The notes under the pieces were generated by a model. It saw nothing but the letters and a program-made list of their open reading frames with translations, made no database searches and was not told where the DNA came from. A DNA stretch of 64,000 bases from Natrialba asiatica DSM 12278 (GTDB taxonomy: Archaea > Halobacteriota > Halobacteria > Halobacteriales > Natrialbaceae), in contig NZ_AOIO01000040.1 in assembly GCF_000337555.1 (NCBI RefSeq), positions 155,774-219,773 on the forward strand, given 5' to 3'. Each line of letters begins with the position of its first letter. The first letter of the stretch is position 1. This document shows positions 24,374 to 32,718 of this stretch, one piece after another. The position numbers were made by a program, and so were the translations under genes.

Positions 24374-25132
24374 ATGCGCGAACTCCTCGAAGCCGTCGCA
24401 GACGGCTCGATTTCGCCGGCAGCGGCGGAAGCCGAACTCAACGGCTACGTGACCAGCGAAGCGGGGCGTTTCGACGCGGCGCGCCAGCAACGGCGGGGGA
24501 TCCCCGAAGCGATCTTCGCCGAGGGCAAATCCGCGGCACAGGTCGTCGCACTCGCCGAAACCGCGCTCGAGACGACCGGACGAGCGCTGCTCACCCGCGT
24601 CGACGACGAGCAGGCGACGGCGCTTCGGACGGCGCTTGCCGATAGCGACCCCGAGGCGGCCATCGAGCGCCGACATTCGACCGTCCGCGTGCTCGCCCCG
24701 ACGTACGAACCACCCGAACTCGATGCGACCGTCGGAATCGTCACTGGCGGGACGGTCGACGAACCGGTGGCTGACGAGGCAGAAGTCGTCTGTTTGGACG
24801 CGGGCGCGACGGTCGATAGAGTCGACGATATCGGCGTGGCGTCGCTCGCCCGGACGCTCGATCAGGTCGATCGCTTCCGTGCGGCTGACGTGCTGATCGT
24901 CGCTGCCGGACGCGAGGGAGCGCTCCCGACCGTCGTTGCCGGACTCGTCGATACGCCGGTTATCGCCGTTCCGGTCGATAGCGGGTACGGCTACGGCGGT
25001 GATGGAGGCGCGGCCCTCGCCGGCATGCTCCAGTCCTGTACGGTTCTGTCCGTCGTCAACATCGACGCTGGATTCGTCGCTGGTGCCCAGGCGGTTTTGA
25101 TTTCACGCGCGATTGATCGCGCTCGTCGCTAA
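24374..25132 (+). CDS. larB: Nickel-pincer cofactor biosynthesis protein LarB
   Basis: LarB carboxylates and hydrolyses nicotinic acid adenine dinucleotide, the first step to the nickel-pincer nucleotide of lactate racemase-type enzymes. The 252-residue protein has the small N-terminal domain with GRFDAARQQRRGIPEAIFAE. A PurE-like C-terminal domain follows, with VGIVTGGTVDEPVADEAE, VLIVAAGREGALPTVVAGLV and the cofactor-loop SGYGYGGDGGAALAGMLQSC. The length is typical. LarC and LarE, the later enzymes, are not in the window, nor is a LarA-type racemase. Confidence 0.92.
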   Translation: MRELLEAVADGSISPAAAEAELNGYVTSEAGRFDAARQQRRGIPEAIFAEGKSAAQVVALAETALETTGRALLTRVDDEQATALRTALADSDPEAAIERRHSTVRVLAPTYEPPELDATVGIVTGGTVDEPVADEAEVVCLDAGATVDRVDDIGVASLARTLDQVDRFRAADVLIVAAGREGALPTVVAGLVDTPVIAVPVDSGYGYGGDGGAALAGMLQSCTVLSVVNIDAGFVAGAQAVLISRAIDRARR

Positions 25133-25227
25133 TATTGTTCCCGAGTAGGAAAATCATTCTCGGCTGTTCCAAACTCTTGGACCTGATCTAGGAAGGATTT
25201 TTATCCACTCTACGAATAGTACTACCT

Positions 25228-25243
25228 ACCGGCGTTCGCCGGT
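25228..25243. promoter_or_regulatory. Palindrome in leader of small zinc protein gene
   Basis: ACCGGCGTTCGCCGGT is a perfect 16-bp palindrome ending 7 bases before the ATG at 25251. In RNA it can fold into a tight hairpin with a GUUC-type loop, and as DNA it could be an operator. Confidence 0.5.
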
Positions 25244-25250
25244 GTGACCA

Positions 25251-25409
25251 ATGCCCACGTGTGATCACTGCGATGCGCACGTTTCCGAACGGTTCGCTCG
25301 CGTGTTCGCCGACGAGCACGGAGAGATCCTCGCGTGCACTAGCTGTTCAGCTAACGCGGGAATCGCCGAAGCCGCGCGCGAACGTGCGAATCGACCCTCC
25401 CACGACTGA
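25251..25409 (+). CDS. 52-residue zinc-finger protein (DUF7563-like)
   Basis: The peptide begins MPTCDHCDAHVSERFARVF and has a second knuckle in ILACTSCSANAG, so four cysteines in two CxxC pairs can hold one zinc ion. This is a typical very small haloarchaeal zinc-finger protein, probably of the DUF7563 group. A TATA-like TTTTTATCC at about 25198 implies a leader of about 20 bases that includes a perfect palindrome. It lies between larB and a GIY-YIG gene, all rightward. Its target is unknown. Confidence 0.82.
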   Translation: MPTCDHCDAHVSERFARVFADEHGEILACTSCSANAGIAEAARERANRPSHD

Positions 25410-25502
25410 CGCGATCCGCTGAGAACCGCCCGTCCCGACCGACGAGTTCGTCTTCGGACGAGTTCGAGTTCCTTTTTGGATCTCCCGCCGTACGGTCGAT
25501 CG

Positions 25503-25814
25503 ATGTCGGATCGCGATTCCCGAGGTGACTCTGCAGTCGGACCCGATCCTCGTCCAGCCAGCGGCAGTCACATCGTCTACGTCCTCGAATGCGCGGACAG
25601 CTCGCTGTACACCGGCTACACGACGGACCTCGAACGGCGCATCGACGAACACAATGCGGGCGACGGCGCGAAGTATACTCGCGGCCGTACGCCCGTCGAA
25701 CTACGCCATCACGAGCGGTATGAAACGCGTTCTTCGGCCCTGTCTCGCGAGTACGAAATCAAGCAACTTTCGCGCGCACAGAAAGAACGACTCGTCGGAC
25801 TCGACGGCGAGTGA
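25503..25814 (+). CDS. GIY-YIG domain nuclease (UPF0213/YhbQ-like)
   Basis: The 103-residue protein consists almost wholly of one GIY-YIG domain. VYVLECADSSLYTGYTTDLE holds the two tyrosine motifs, ERRIDEHN carries the catalytic Arg, and the Glu lies in SREYEIKQLSRAQKERLV. Stand-alone members of this group (YhbQ) cut DNA, but their cellular role is poorly defined. The ATG at 25503 follows a low-complexity region; the alternative start at 25476 is less likely. It is convergent with the flavin reductase gene, with a one-base gap. Confidence 0.9.
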   Translation: MSDRDSRGDSAVGPDPRPASGSHIVYVLECADSSLYTGYTTDLERRIDEHNAGDGAKYTRGRTPVELRHHERYETRSSALSREYEIKQLSRAQKERLVGLDGE

Positions 25815-25815
25815 T

Positions 25816-26415
25816 TCAGCCGTCCGTCTCCGTACGCGGGGAACTCACGTCCGGGTCGATGAACGCGTACTCGACGAGCATTCGGCCGAGTTTCTCGACG
25901 CGTTCCTGTAACGTCTCCTCGTCGAATACCCGTCCGTCGATCGCATCGGGGCCCGTGCCGTCGACGAACCGACTCGAAGCGTTGCGGATGCCGACCTGAT
26001 GGGGCAATACCCACCCGTGAACTCCTCGAACGGTGATTCGGAGGTGATCGAGCGTCGAGCCGTAACTCCCGCCGCCGGCGGTCGCGAGCAGTCCGACGGT
26101 CGTGTCCTCGTACTCGTCCCAGCCGCAGTAGTCGTGAAAGTTCTTCAACGCCCCCGAGTACGAACCGTGATACACCGGCGTTCCGAGCGCGACGGCATCG
26201 GCTTCCCGCATGAGTGCGGTGACCTCGCGACTATCGCCTTGATCGCCGATATCGGGATCGTACAGCGGGAGATCGGTCTCACGAAGATCGAGGAGCGTCG
26301 TCTCGGCACCCGCCTCGGCGGCGGCTCGAAGGACGTACTGGAGTGCGGTTCGGGTGTAGCTTCTCTCGCGGAGGCTGCCGCTGACTGCGAGAACTGACGG
26401 TGTGGGGCGGCTCAT
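25816..26415 (-). CDS. NADPH-dependent FMN reductase family protein
   Basis: This 199-residue flavodoxin-fold protein has the FMN phosphate loop SGSLRERSYTRTAL near its start, GTPVYHGSYSGALKNFHDY in the middle and a Gly/Ser loop ATAGGGSYGSTLDHLR. This is the pattern of NAD(P)H-dependent FMN reductases and azoreductase-like proteins. The ATG at 26413-26415 (MSRPTPSVLAVSG) is chosen over 26436. It is divergent from the phosphohexomutase gene. The physiological electron acceptor is unknown. Confidence 0.9.
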   Translation of the reverse strand: MSRPTPSVLAVSGSLRERSYTRTALQYVLRAAAEAGAETTLLDLRETDLPLYDPDIGDQGDSREVTALMREADAVALGTPVYHGSYSGALKNFHDYCGWDEYEDTTVGLLATAGGGSYGSTLDHLRITVRGVHGWVLPHQVGIRNASSRFVDGTGPDAIDGRVFDEETLQERVEKLGRMLVEYAFIDPDVSSPRTETDG

Positions 26416-26550
26416 ACGTTCGTCTTGGAGCGGCATCCGGAAAATATCGTTGTTACTCGTCGGTTTTGCCCATTGCTCGTCTCACGGCCCGCGATCTCTC
26501 GGGAAAGTCAGCAGCGTCGCTTTTTTCGCACCCGACGGTGAGGAACGCGT

Positions 26551-27993
26551 ATGGACACGGACGCCATCACCTTCGGCACCGACGGCTGGCGGGCGACGCT
26601 CGAGGAGTTCACGACGCCGCGCGTCCGAACCGTCGGCCAGGCGGTTGCGACGTATCTCACCGACGAGGGTCGGACCGCCCCCGTCGCGATCGGCTACGAC
26701 GCTCGCGAGAGTTCTCGCGGCTTCGCGGAAGAACTCGCGCGGGTCCTCTGTGCGAACGGATTCGACGTCCTGTTGCCCGAGCGGGACCGGCCGACGCCGC
26801 TCGTCGCACACGCGATCGTCGAGCGCGATCTTGCGGGCGGGTTCGCCGTCACGGCGTCGCACAATCCGCCGGAGTACAACGGCGTGAAGTTCATTCCACA
26901 CACCGGCGCGCCGGCGCTACCCGCCGTCACGGACGCAATCGCGGATCGACTCGCGGAACCCCGCTCGCTGCCAGAAAGCGATCACGGCACCGTCCGCGAG
27001 GTCGACCTCGCAACACCCCACGCCGATGCCGCGTTCGAACTCGTCTCGTCGATCACCCGCGGCGGCGACAGCAACGGCGACGACGAGGACGCGGACGACC
27101 TCGATCTTTCCGATACCGATCTGACCGTCGCTTACGACGCCATGCACGGCAGCGGCCGCGGGACGACGGACGCCGCGCTCGAACGGGCCGGTCTCACCGT
27201 CGACCGCCTGCGCTGCGAGCGCGACCCCACCTTCGGCGGCGGCGCACCCGAACCGGCCGCCGAGAACCTCGCCGAACTGATCGAACTCGTCACCGATCCC
27301 GACAGCGCTCCCGAACTCGGCCTGGCGAACGACGGCGACGCGGACCGGCTCGCCGTCGTCACACCGGACCGGGGCTACCTCGACGAAAACCTCTTTTTCG
27401 CCGCGCTGTACGACTACCTACTCGAATCCGACGCGGGCTCGGCCGTCCGCTCGGTCTCGACGACGTACCTGATCGACCGCGTCGCCGAGGCCCACGGGGA
27501 ACCCGTCCACGAGGTCCCCGTCGGCTTCAAGTGGGTCGCCCAGGCGATGGCCGACCACGACGCCCTCGTCGGCGGCGAGGAATCGGGCGGTTTCACCGTC
27601 CGCGGCCACGTCCGCGAGAAGGACGGCGTCCTCACGGCCCTGCTCGCAGCCGCGATGCACGCCGCCGAGCCGATCGACGACCGAGTCGACCGACTGCTCG
27701 CCGAACACGGCACCGTCGTCCAGGACAAGACCAGCGTCGCCTGCCCCGACGACGAGAAAGCGCGCGTGCTCTCCGACCTCGAAACCGAGATTCCGGACAC
27801 CGTCGCCGAAACACCCGTCGCGGACGTCAACACCGCAGACGGATTCAAACTCCTGCTCGAAGACGGCTCCTGGTTGCTCGTCCGTCCGAGCGGCACGGAG
27901 CCCGTGCTGCGAGTCTACGCCGAGGCCGAAACGGATGACCGAGTGCAGACCCTGCTCGTGGCCGGCACGGAACTCGTCGAGCCGCTCGTCTAA
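26551..27993 (+). CDS. Phosphoglucomutase/phosphomannomutase family protein
   Basis: This alpha-D-phosphohexomutase interconverts 1- and 6-phosphosugars. The 480-residue protein shows all four family motifs. They are the phosphoserine loop TASHNPPEYNGVKF, the metal loop NDGDADRLAVV, the sugar-specificity loop GGEESGGFTV and the phosphate-binding RPSGTEPVLRVY. An insertion of Asp/Glu-rich sequence (about 170-188) precedes the second domain. Which hexose it prefers (glucose, mannose or glucosamine) cannot be decided from sequence. It is a single gene divergent from the FMN reductase. Confidence 0.93.
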   Translation: MDTDAITFGTDGWRATLEEFTTPRVRTVGQAVATYLTDEGRTAPVAIGYDARESSRGFAEELARVLCANGFDVLLPERDRPTPLVAHAIVERDLAGGFAVTASHNPPEYNGVKFIPHTGAPALPAVTDAIADRLAEPRSLPESDHGTVREVDLATPHADAAFELVSSITRGGDSNGDDEDADDLDLSDTDLTVAYDAMHGSGRGTTDAALERAGLTVDRLRCERDPTFGGGAPEPAAENLAELIELVTDPDSAPELGLANDGDADRLAVVTPDRGYLDENLFFAALYDYLLESDAGSAVRSVSTTYLIDRVAEAHGEPVHEVPVGFKWVAQAMADHDALVGGEESGGFTVRGHVREKDGVLTALLAAAMHAAEPIDDRVDRLLAEHGTVVQDKTSVACPDDEKARVLSDLETEIPDTVAETPVADVNTADGFKLLLEDGSWLLVRPSGTEPVLRVYAEAETDDRVQTLLVAGTELVEPLV

Positions 27994-28087
27994 CGCCCCG
28001 CGGTCGGTGACCCGATCGATCGACACGCCGGCTGGTTGCGAGTTCCGGGCCTGCACTTACCGGCTTCCTTACCGATAGCATACGCAT

Positions 28088-28465
28088 ATGCCCCACCAAA
28101 ACGAGGACGCGGCCTACACCGAACTCACACCCGACACCTGGCACCAGAACGACGAGGGCAACTACTACATCGACTGTCCGGAATGCGGCTCGGCGGCCAC
28201 GCTGATGAACGTCGTCCAACACGGCCGCTGTAACGGCTACCTCGACCAACGGGAAGGCGAAACTGAACTCGACGAAGAGGACATGGGCTGTACGGCGAAG
28301 CTCTGGTTCGAACTGGGGTACGTTTCCGATCCGGACTCCGATTCCGACCCCACCGCCGACGCCGCAACTGACGAGCCGACATCCGAACTCGACGTGGAAT
28401 CCGACGACGGCGTCCCGGCCGAGGGCGAACCCGCAGGCACCGACGGAGCCGTCGACGACGAGTAA
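28088..28465 (+). CDS. Small haloarchaeal zinc-binding-like protein
   Basis: The first 80 of 125 residues form a compact domain with CPECGSA, a later HGRCNGYLD and a GCTAKLWFELGY segment. Four cysteines and one histidine could bind a metal. The last 45 residues are acidic low complexity. It belongs to a conserved haloarchaeal hypothetical family whose number I do not recall with certainty. It lies 94 bases after the phosphohexomutase gene on the same strand. Function is unknown. Confidence 0.75.
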   Translation: MPHQNEDAAYTELTPDTWHQNDEGNYYIDCPECGSAATLMNVVQHGRCNGYLDQREGETELDEEDMGCTAKLWFELGYVSDPDSDSDPTADAATDEPTSELDVESDDGVPAEGEPAGTDGAVDDE

Positions 28466-28578
28466 CGGCCGCTCGACCGCTTTTTGATTCCGCAGTGGTG
28501 GTCTCCATCGCCGTCGCTCCGCCGTCGCAGTCGACCGCTCTCCCCCTCCACCCTCTCCCGTCGCCCGTCGTCTCTCTC

Positions 28579-29091
28579 TCAGTCGTCGATGCGCCGTGCG
28601 GGAACCCCCGCAACCGTCACATCGGGCTCAACGTCGTCGGTAACGACCGACCCAGCGCCGACGGCCGCGTTTTCTCCGATCGTAATGTCGCCGAGAAGCG
28701 TCGCTCGTGCGCCGATTTTCACCCCGTCTTCGACCGTTGGATGGCGCTTGACGCGCTCGTTCGTGTCTCCACCGAGGGTGACGCCGTGGTACATATGTAC
28801 GTCGTCGCCGATCTCGGCCGTTTCGCCGATAACGACGCCCATCCCGTGATCGATCGTTACCCGTCGGCCGATCGTCGCCGCGGGGTGGATCTCGACACCC
28901 GTCAGGTGTCGCACGATATGGGATAGCAACCGGGCGAGGAGTCGAAACCCACCGTTCCAGAGCCGGTGTGTGATCCTGTAGCCCCAGATGGCGTGCACAC
29001 CGGGGTAGGTGAGTGCGACCTCGAAACACCGGCGAGCGGCCGGATCGCGGTCACACATCGCCCGCGTGTCCTCACGAAGCCGGTCGAACAT
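28579..29091 (-). CDS. cysE: Serine O-acetyltransferase
   Basis: The enzyme transfers acetyl from acetyl-CoA to L-serine, the first step of cysteine synthesis. This 170-residue version is short, with a brief helical N-terminus ([19 protein letters not shown]) and a left-handed beta-helix of hexapeptide repeats containing [39 protein letters not shown] and [11 protein letters not shown]. The catalytic histidines are in DHGMG and YHGVT. The short form is typical of archaea and low-G+C bacteria. No O-acetylserine sulfhydrylase gene is adjacent. Confidence 0.93.
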   Translation of the reverse strand: MFDRLREDTRAMCDRDPAARRCFEVALTYPGVHAIWGYRITHRLWNGGFRLLARLLSHIVRHLTGVEIHPAATIGRRVTIDHGMGVVIGETAEIGDDVHMYHGVTLGGDTNERVKRHPTVEDGVKIGARATLLGDITIGENAAVGAGSVVTDDVEPDVTVAGVPARRIDD

Positions 29092-29452
29092 CTGCCTCCG
29101 TTTTCGCGTTCAGCGCAACCGCCTGCTCGGCGCGACGGTACTGTCGGGCCCGAGTCTGGCACCGGGTGGACCGACAACACCGGACCTCGACGTGAGTCGG
29201 TTGCGTCCTGTCAATACACGCGAGGTCGCCGGTAACAACCATACTCGCAACTTTACCCGTGGCCCGCCTAAAGGATTCGATTCGCCCATTCTCCGTGATA
29301 CCGCTCTCGTCAGCCGACATCTCACACGCCCCGTGACACCGCTTCCGTCAGCCGACATCCTCATCCGCTCCGTGACACTGCTGACGCCCCGTGCCATTGC
29401 TGACGCCCTTGTGACACCGATGAGCCGAACGAACACCAACACGCTCTGTCGC
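29092..29452. other. Gene-free spacer between cysE and phosphoesterase
   Basis: No convincing gene lies in these 361 bases. The right third is made of diverged 19-20 base repeats (29293-29428). The cysE promoter must be in the left part, where a weak A+T-rich stretch occurs near 29240-29260. Confidence 0.5.
29293..29428. repeat. Diverged repeats around CCGTGACAC
   Basis: Copies begin at about 29293, 29331, 29370, 29389 and 29409. The first two units are 38-39 bases and share CCGTGAYACCGCT and GTCAGCCGACATC. The later ones are 19-20 bases, so the base period is about 19.5, two helical turns. Confidence 0.7.
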
Positions 29453-30121
29453 TTACTTCCCGCGAGTGAGTCGCGTCCCGATTCGCTCCGGGAGCCCCGC
29501 CTCCGTAACGGCCCGCTGGACGGCCTCGATATCGTACTCGATGCGGTACGTGTCGACGGTCAGCGCCGCCAGATCGACCACCGCGTAGCCCGCTCGCGGG
29601 TCCCCATCCCGCGGTTGCCCGACGCTCCCCGGATTGACGACGATGCCATCCCCGTACTGCTCGGTCCCCTGCACGTGTGTATGGCCGAGCACCAACACGT
29701 CCGCATCGCCGAGCAGATCCGCACTGAACTCGTCTGGATACGTATACCGGGCATAGCGATGCGGATCGTCGGGATGGCCGTGCACCAATTTCACACGTCC
29801 GCTACACTCGGTTCGTTCCGTCGGTAAATCGGCGAGCCACGCCAGTTGTTCCACCGTGAGCTCTGATTTCGCGTACTCGACCCCCGCGCGGGCCATCCCG
29901 TTGAACCGAAACGGTGTCTCCCCGACGACAGCGGCATCGTGGTTCCCGAGTACGGTTGGCACGTCTCGTCTCCGCAACTCGTCGATACAGTCACCCGGCC
30001 AGGGGTTGTACCCGACGACGTCGCCCGCACAGACGAGTTCATCGACCGGCGGCATATCCTCGAGTACGGTTTCGAGTGCGACCCGATTGCCGTGGATATC
30101 CGAGACGAGCCCGACCTTCAT
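29453..30121 (-). CDS. Metallophosphoesterase family protein
   Basis: The 222-residue calcineurin-like phosphoesterase has the dimetal motifs SDIHGNRVAL (D-x-H), CAGDVVGYNPWP (GD), LGNHDAAV (GNHD), LVHGHPDD and LGHTHVQ. The layout matches stand-alone YfcE/MJ0936-like phosphodiesterases, which act on cyclic or model phosphodiesters in vitro. The physiological substrate is not evident. It lies between purO and the repeat-filled spacer. Complete length and all metal ligands are present. Confidence 0.9.
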   Translation of the reverse strand: MKVGLVSDIHGNRVALETVLEDMPPVDELVCAGDVVGYNPWPGDCIDELRRRDVPTVLGNHDAAVVGETPFRFNGMARAGVEYAKSELTVEQLAWLADLPTERTECSGRVKLVHGHPDDPHRYARYTYPDEFSADLLGDADVLVLGHTHVQGTEQYGDGIVVNPGSVGQPRDGDPRAGYAVVDLAALTVDTYRIEYDIEAVQRAVTEAGLPERIGTRLTRGK

Positions 30122-30188
30122 GTGCCAGTATAGCTATCCGAAGCCGTTTGTAGGTTGGCCGTGATCCGTAGCACGGCAGCGGGAAGCG

Positions 30189-30782
30189 TTACTCCCCGTT
30201 CTCGATCGCCGTCTCGAACCCGTCACCAGTCCGTTCCACACCCGCCGCACAGACCGCGTGTTCGAATTCGAGGTCGTAACTCTCGCTCGCCGCCGCCGCG
30301 GCGGTGTCGGCGGTGAACTCGATCGATTCGGGCGAGTTCTTCTCGTAGGTCGCGACGAGCGTCGGTTCGTCGACGGGTTCGACGAGCAGCGCATCCTTGC
30401 GCACGATGCCGATCAGGGCCTCGTCGTCGCCGATCGTCGCCGCGATCCGGGGAGTGTCGTAGTCGTCTTTCTCGTAATCGAGCGCGAGCAGGCTCTCGGC
30501 GAGCGCGTCGCGGGCCGGGTAGCCGAGTTCGAGTTTTTCCGCGATCGGATCGACGTGCGAGCCGTTGCCGAACGCGGCCGTCTGGCCGGTCGGCGTGTCG
30601 ACGACGCGCAGGCAGTTGTAGGAGACGTATGGATTGTCCGTTTCCGGGGCATCTGCCGTGGGGCCGACGGTGAGCGCGTCTTCTCTGGCGGTGATCTCGC
30701 GGTTCGGGAACGAGCGCGAGGAGACGCGGTACGCGCCGACCTCGGGCCCGACGACGACGAATCGTCCGACGTACGTACTCAT
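30189..30782 (-). CDS. purO: Archaeal-type IMP cyclohydrolase PurO
   Basis: PurO closes the purine ring, converting FAICAR to IMP, and replaces the PurH cyclohydrolase domain in archaea. The 197-residue protein starts [20 protein letters not shown] and contains [21 protein letters not shown] and [20 protein letters not shown], which are family-characteristic. The ATG at 30780-30782 is chosen; the longer frame to 30977 crosses the divergent gene's promoter. It is divergent from the HNH-type gene. Confidence 0.93.
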   Translation of the reverse strand: MSTYVGRFVVVGPEVGAYRVSSRSFPNREITAREDALTVGPTADAPETDNPYVSYNCLRVVDTPTGQTAAFGNGSHVDPIAEKLELGYPARDALAESLLALDYEKDDYDTPRIAATIGDDEALIGIVRKDALLVEPVDEPTLVATYEKNSPESIEFTADTAAAAASESYDLEFEHAVCAAGVERTGDGFETAIENGE

Positions 30783-30860
30783 ACCCGAATGTGAACCGGT
30801 GGGCGGAATAGTGGTATCGGTTCGAACTCGCGCTGAACGATTGCCGGAGCGATGCTGACG

Positions 30861-30870
30861 TTTATATACA
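30861..30870 (+). promoter_or_regulatory. TATA box of the HNH-type gene
   Basis: TTTATATACA lies about 25 bases before the GTG at 30890. This is the spacing expected for a leaderless haloarchaeal transcript and supports the GTG start. Confidence 0.65.
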
Positions 30871-30889
30871 AATCCGCAGCAAACTGGGT

Positions 30890-31675
30890 GTGACGACCGA
30901 AGCGGAGTGTCTCGACTCGTTACGACGAGCCGCCGAGCAACTGGGTGAATCCCCGACGAAAGCGCAGTACGAAGCACTCGGGTTGCGGCCGGCGTCTGCG
31001 ACGATCATTCGAACGTGCGGTGGCTGGAACGATGCGAAAGAACGCGCCGGTCTGGAAACCTCGTATTCGCGCGGAACTCGCGTCGATCCGAAGCCGGCTG
31101 CTGTCGACCTTCCCTCGGGAACGTCGTGGGATGAACTCTCTGCGGATCAGCGGTGGCACTATCGAAACGTCGACTGGAACGCGGAACGGACGTTGCGCCG
31201 CCGCTCCCGATTGCGATCCTGGCTCACCGAACGGAAGCGAGAACGCGGCTGTTCACGGTGTGATGTAGATACTCCCGCGTGTCTCGACTTCCATCACATC
31301 GATGCAATGACGAAGGAGATGGCCGTTGGACGGATGGTTACGTTCGGGTACGGGAAGGACGCACTTCGTGACGAAATTAAGAAATGTGAGGTCCTATGCG
31401 CGAATTGTCACCGCAAAATACATTACACGCCACCAAAACGGGAACTCCGAAAATGGACTGACGATCAAAAACGTGCCGCCGGATGTAATCGCTGCGGAGA
31501 GACAGATCCCGCTTGTTTGGACTTTCATCACACCAGTGATGAGAAGGAAGCGACTGTCGCACAACTGGTCTCAAACAATCGGTCGAAAGAGCGAGTCCGG
31601 TCTGAAATCGAACGGTGTTGCGTTCTCTGTTCAAACTGTCAGCGGATGGAACGCTACGATCAAACGATGTGCTAA
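30890..31675 (+). CDS. HNH-like zinc-finger protein with duplicated module
   Basis: The 261-residue protein begins at a GTG. Its N-terminal part (about 5-55, [20 protein letters not shown] and [13 protein letters not shown]) resembles the helical repeat that accompanies homing and HNH endonucleases. Two tandem copies of one module follow (about 120-180 and 190-255): CSRC...ACLDFHHID...[12 protein letters not shown] and CNRC...ACLDFHHTS...[12 protein letters not shown]. The first keeps every HNH/treble-clef residue; the second has lost the last histidines. The 3' half is richer in A+T than its neighbours. It lies beside tRNA-Gln, so a mobile origin is possible. Confidence 0.8.
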   Translation: MTTEAECLDSLRRAAEQLGESPTKAQYEALGLRPASATIIRTCGGWNDAKERAGLETSYSRGTRVDPKPAAVDLPSGTSWDELSADQRWHYRNVDWNAERTLRRRSRLRSWLTERKRERGCSRCDVDTPACLDFHHIDAMTKEMAVGRMVTFGYGKDALRDEIKKCEVLCANCHRKIHYTPPKRELRKWTDDQKRAAGCNRCGETDPACLDFHHTSDEKEATVAQLVSNNRSKERVRSEIERCCVLCSNCQRMERYDQTMC

Positions 31676-31807
31676 TATCACCAAATCGGGCCACGGCAAC
31701 CGTGTCTATTCGATACACTGGTTCGCGATTGAGTTCGTAACACTCTAATATGAACACCAACTACAAATCGATAGGTCGTTGGTAATCGAGGCCGACGAAA
31801 ACATGTC

Positions 31808-31880
31808 AGTCCATTAGGGTAGTGGCCAATCCTCCGAGCTTCTGGGGCTCGGGACGCTGGTTCGAATCCAGCATGGACTA
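31808..31880 (+). tRNA. tRNA-Gln (anticodon CUG)
   Basis: A 73-base cloverleaf fits fully. The acceptor stem AGTCCAT/ATGGACT has seven perfect pairs, and the D-loop holds A14, G15, G18G19 and A21. The anticodon stem CGAGC/GCTCG has the loop TTCTGGG (anticodon 31842-31844), the variable loop has four bases, and the T-arm is GCTGG-TTCGAAT-CCAGC. The discriminator base is A; CCA is not encoded and there is no intron. It reads CAG codons. Confidence 0.93.
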
Positions 31881-31927
31881 CTTCTCTCGCATTTCACTTC
31901 GAGTTCTCCGACAGTACCGTCTCCGGA

Positions 31928-31951
31928 TCTCCAGTTGAAACGAAGGGGTAC
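31928..31951 (+). promoter_or_regulatory. ORB-like element beside tRNA-Gln
   Basis: It begins TCTCCAGTTGAAAC, as at oriC and DP1, and continues GAAGGGGTAC. Compared with the left oriC box it differs at a single base over the first 22. It is intergenic, 47 bases after the tRNA and 56 bases before the rhodanese lipoprotein ATG. Confidence 0.72.
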
Positions 31952-32007
31952 GCACTACGGTGCTGTTACCAGAAGTCATATTTCTCCGTCGCCACTACGT
32001 ACCGAGT

Positions 32008-32718
32008 ATGAATCGACGGACCGTCCTCGCTGTTGGTGGGACAGCGACCCTCGGGGTCGTCGCCGGCTGTCTCGGTGGCGACAATGGTACACCGAACAAC
32101 GAGTACGAATACGAGACGACGACCACCGATGGGACTGACGTTCCGCTCGCGCCCGTCGACGACGTTTACCAGTGGTACGAAAACAACGAGGCTCGATTCG
32201 CCGACGCTCGCGGTCGCGATCAATACGAAGCGACCCGGATCACGGGTTCCCTCTTCTCTCCCGCACCCGACGGTACCGAGGACGATCCGGTCGAGGAACT
32301 CTCGACCGACACTCGGATTGTCACGTACTGTCGCTGTCCACACCATCTGTCGTCTATGCGGGCAGCGGCGCTTATCGATGCGGGATACGAAAACACGTAT
32401 GCGATCGACGAGGGGCTCTCGGGATGGATAAACCAAGGCTATCCGATCGAAGGGTCCAACGTTCAGACGGACGGGCAGCAATACGAAATCGACGGAACGA
32501 CCAATTCCGACTTTGCCAACGATATGGTCATTCTCGAACAGGTCGATGCCGACCGTCGCGAAGCCGCTCCAATCGCCGACGACGGCTCGTACACAATCCA
32601 ACTTCACTTCGCAGGGTCGACTGATTCCCAGTTCCGAGTTGAGGCACCTGATTACACGGTCGAAGGGACGCTCGAGGAACTGACAAACAACACCGTTAGC
32701 GCCGACTTCGGGGTCTAG
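32008..32718 (+). CDS. Rhodanese-domain Tat lipoprotein
   Basis: The 236-residue protein starts MNRRTVLAVGGTATLGVVAG with the lipobox VAGC, so it is a Tat lipoprotein on the outer membrane face. The mature part has a rhodanese-like domain with an active-site-like loop TYCRCPHHLSSMRAAALIDA, in which Cys in CRCPHH could carry persulfide, and GYENTYAIDEGLSGWINQGY. A C-terminal beta domain of about 80 residues follows. ATG 32008 is preferred to the 31960 frame start, which crosses the ORB-like site region. Its stop overlaps the stop of the next, convergent gene in the tetramer CTAG. Confidence 0.85.
   Translation: MNRRTVLAVGGTATLGVVAGCLGGDNGTPNNEYEYETTTTDGTDVPLAPVDDVYQWYENNEARFADARGRDQYEATRITGSLFSPAPDGTEDDPVEELSTDTRIVTYCRCPHHLSSMRAAALIDAGYENTYAIDEGLSGWINQGYPIEGSNVQTDGQQYEIDGTTNSDFANDMVILEQVDADRREAAPIADDGSYTIQLHFAGSTDSQFRVEAPDYTVEGTLEELTNNTVSADFGV

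Noticed and set aside
31676..31760. Extension of the HNH-type gene or a second small gene before the tRNA
   Set aside because: All frames close quickly and the DNA is A+T-rich without a start or promoter pattern.
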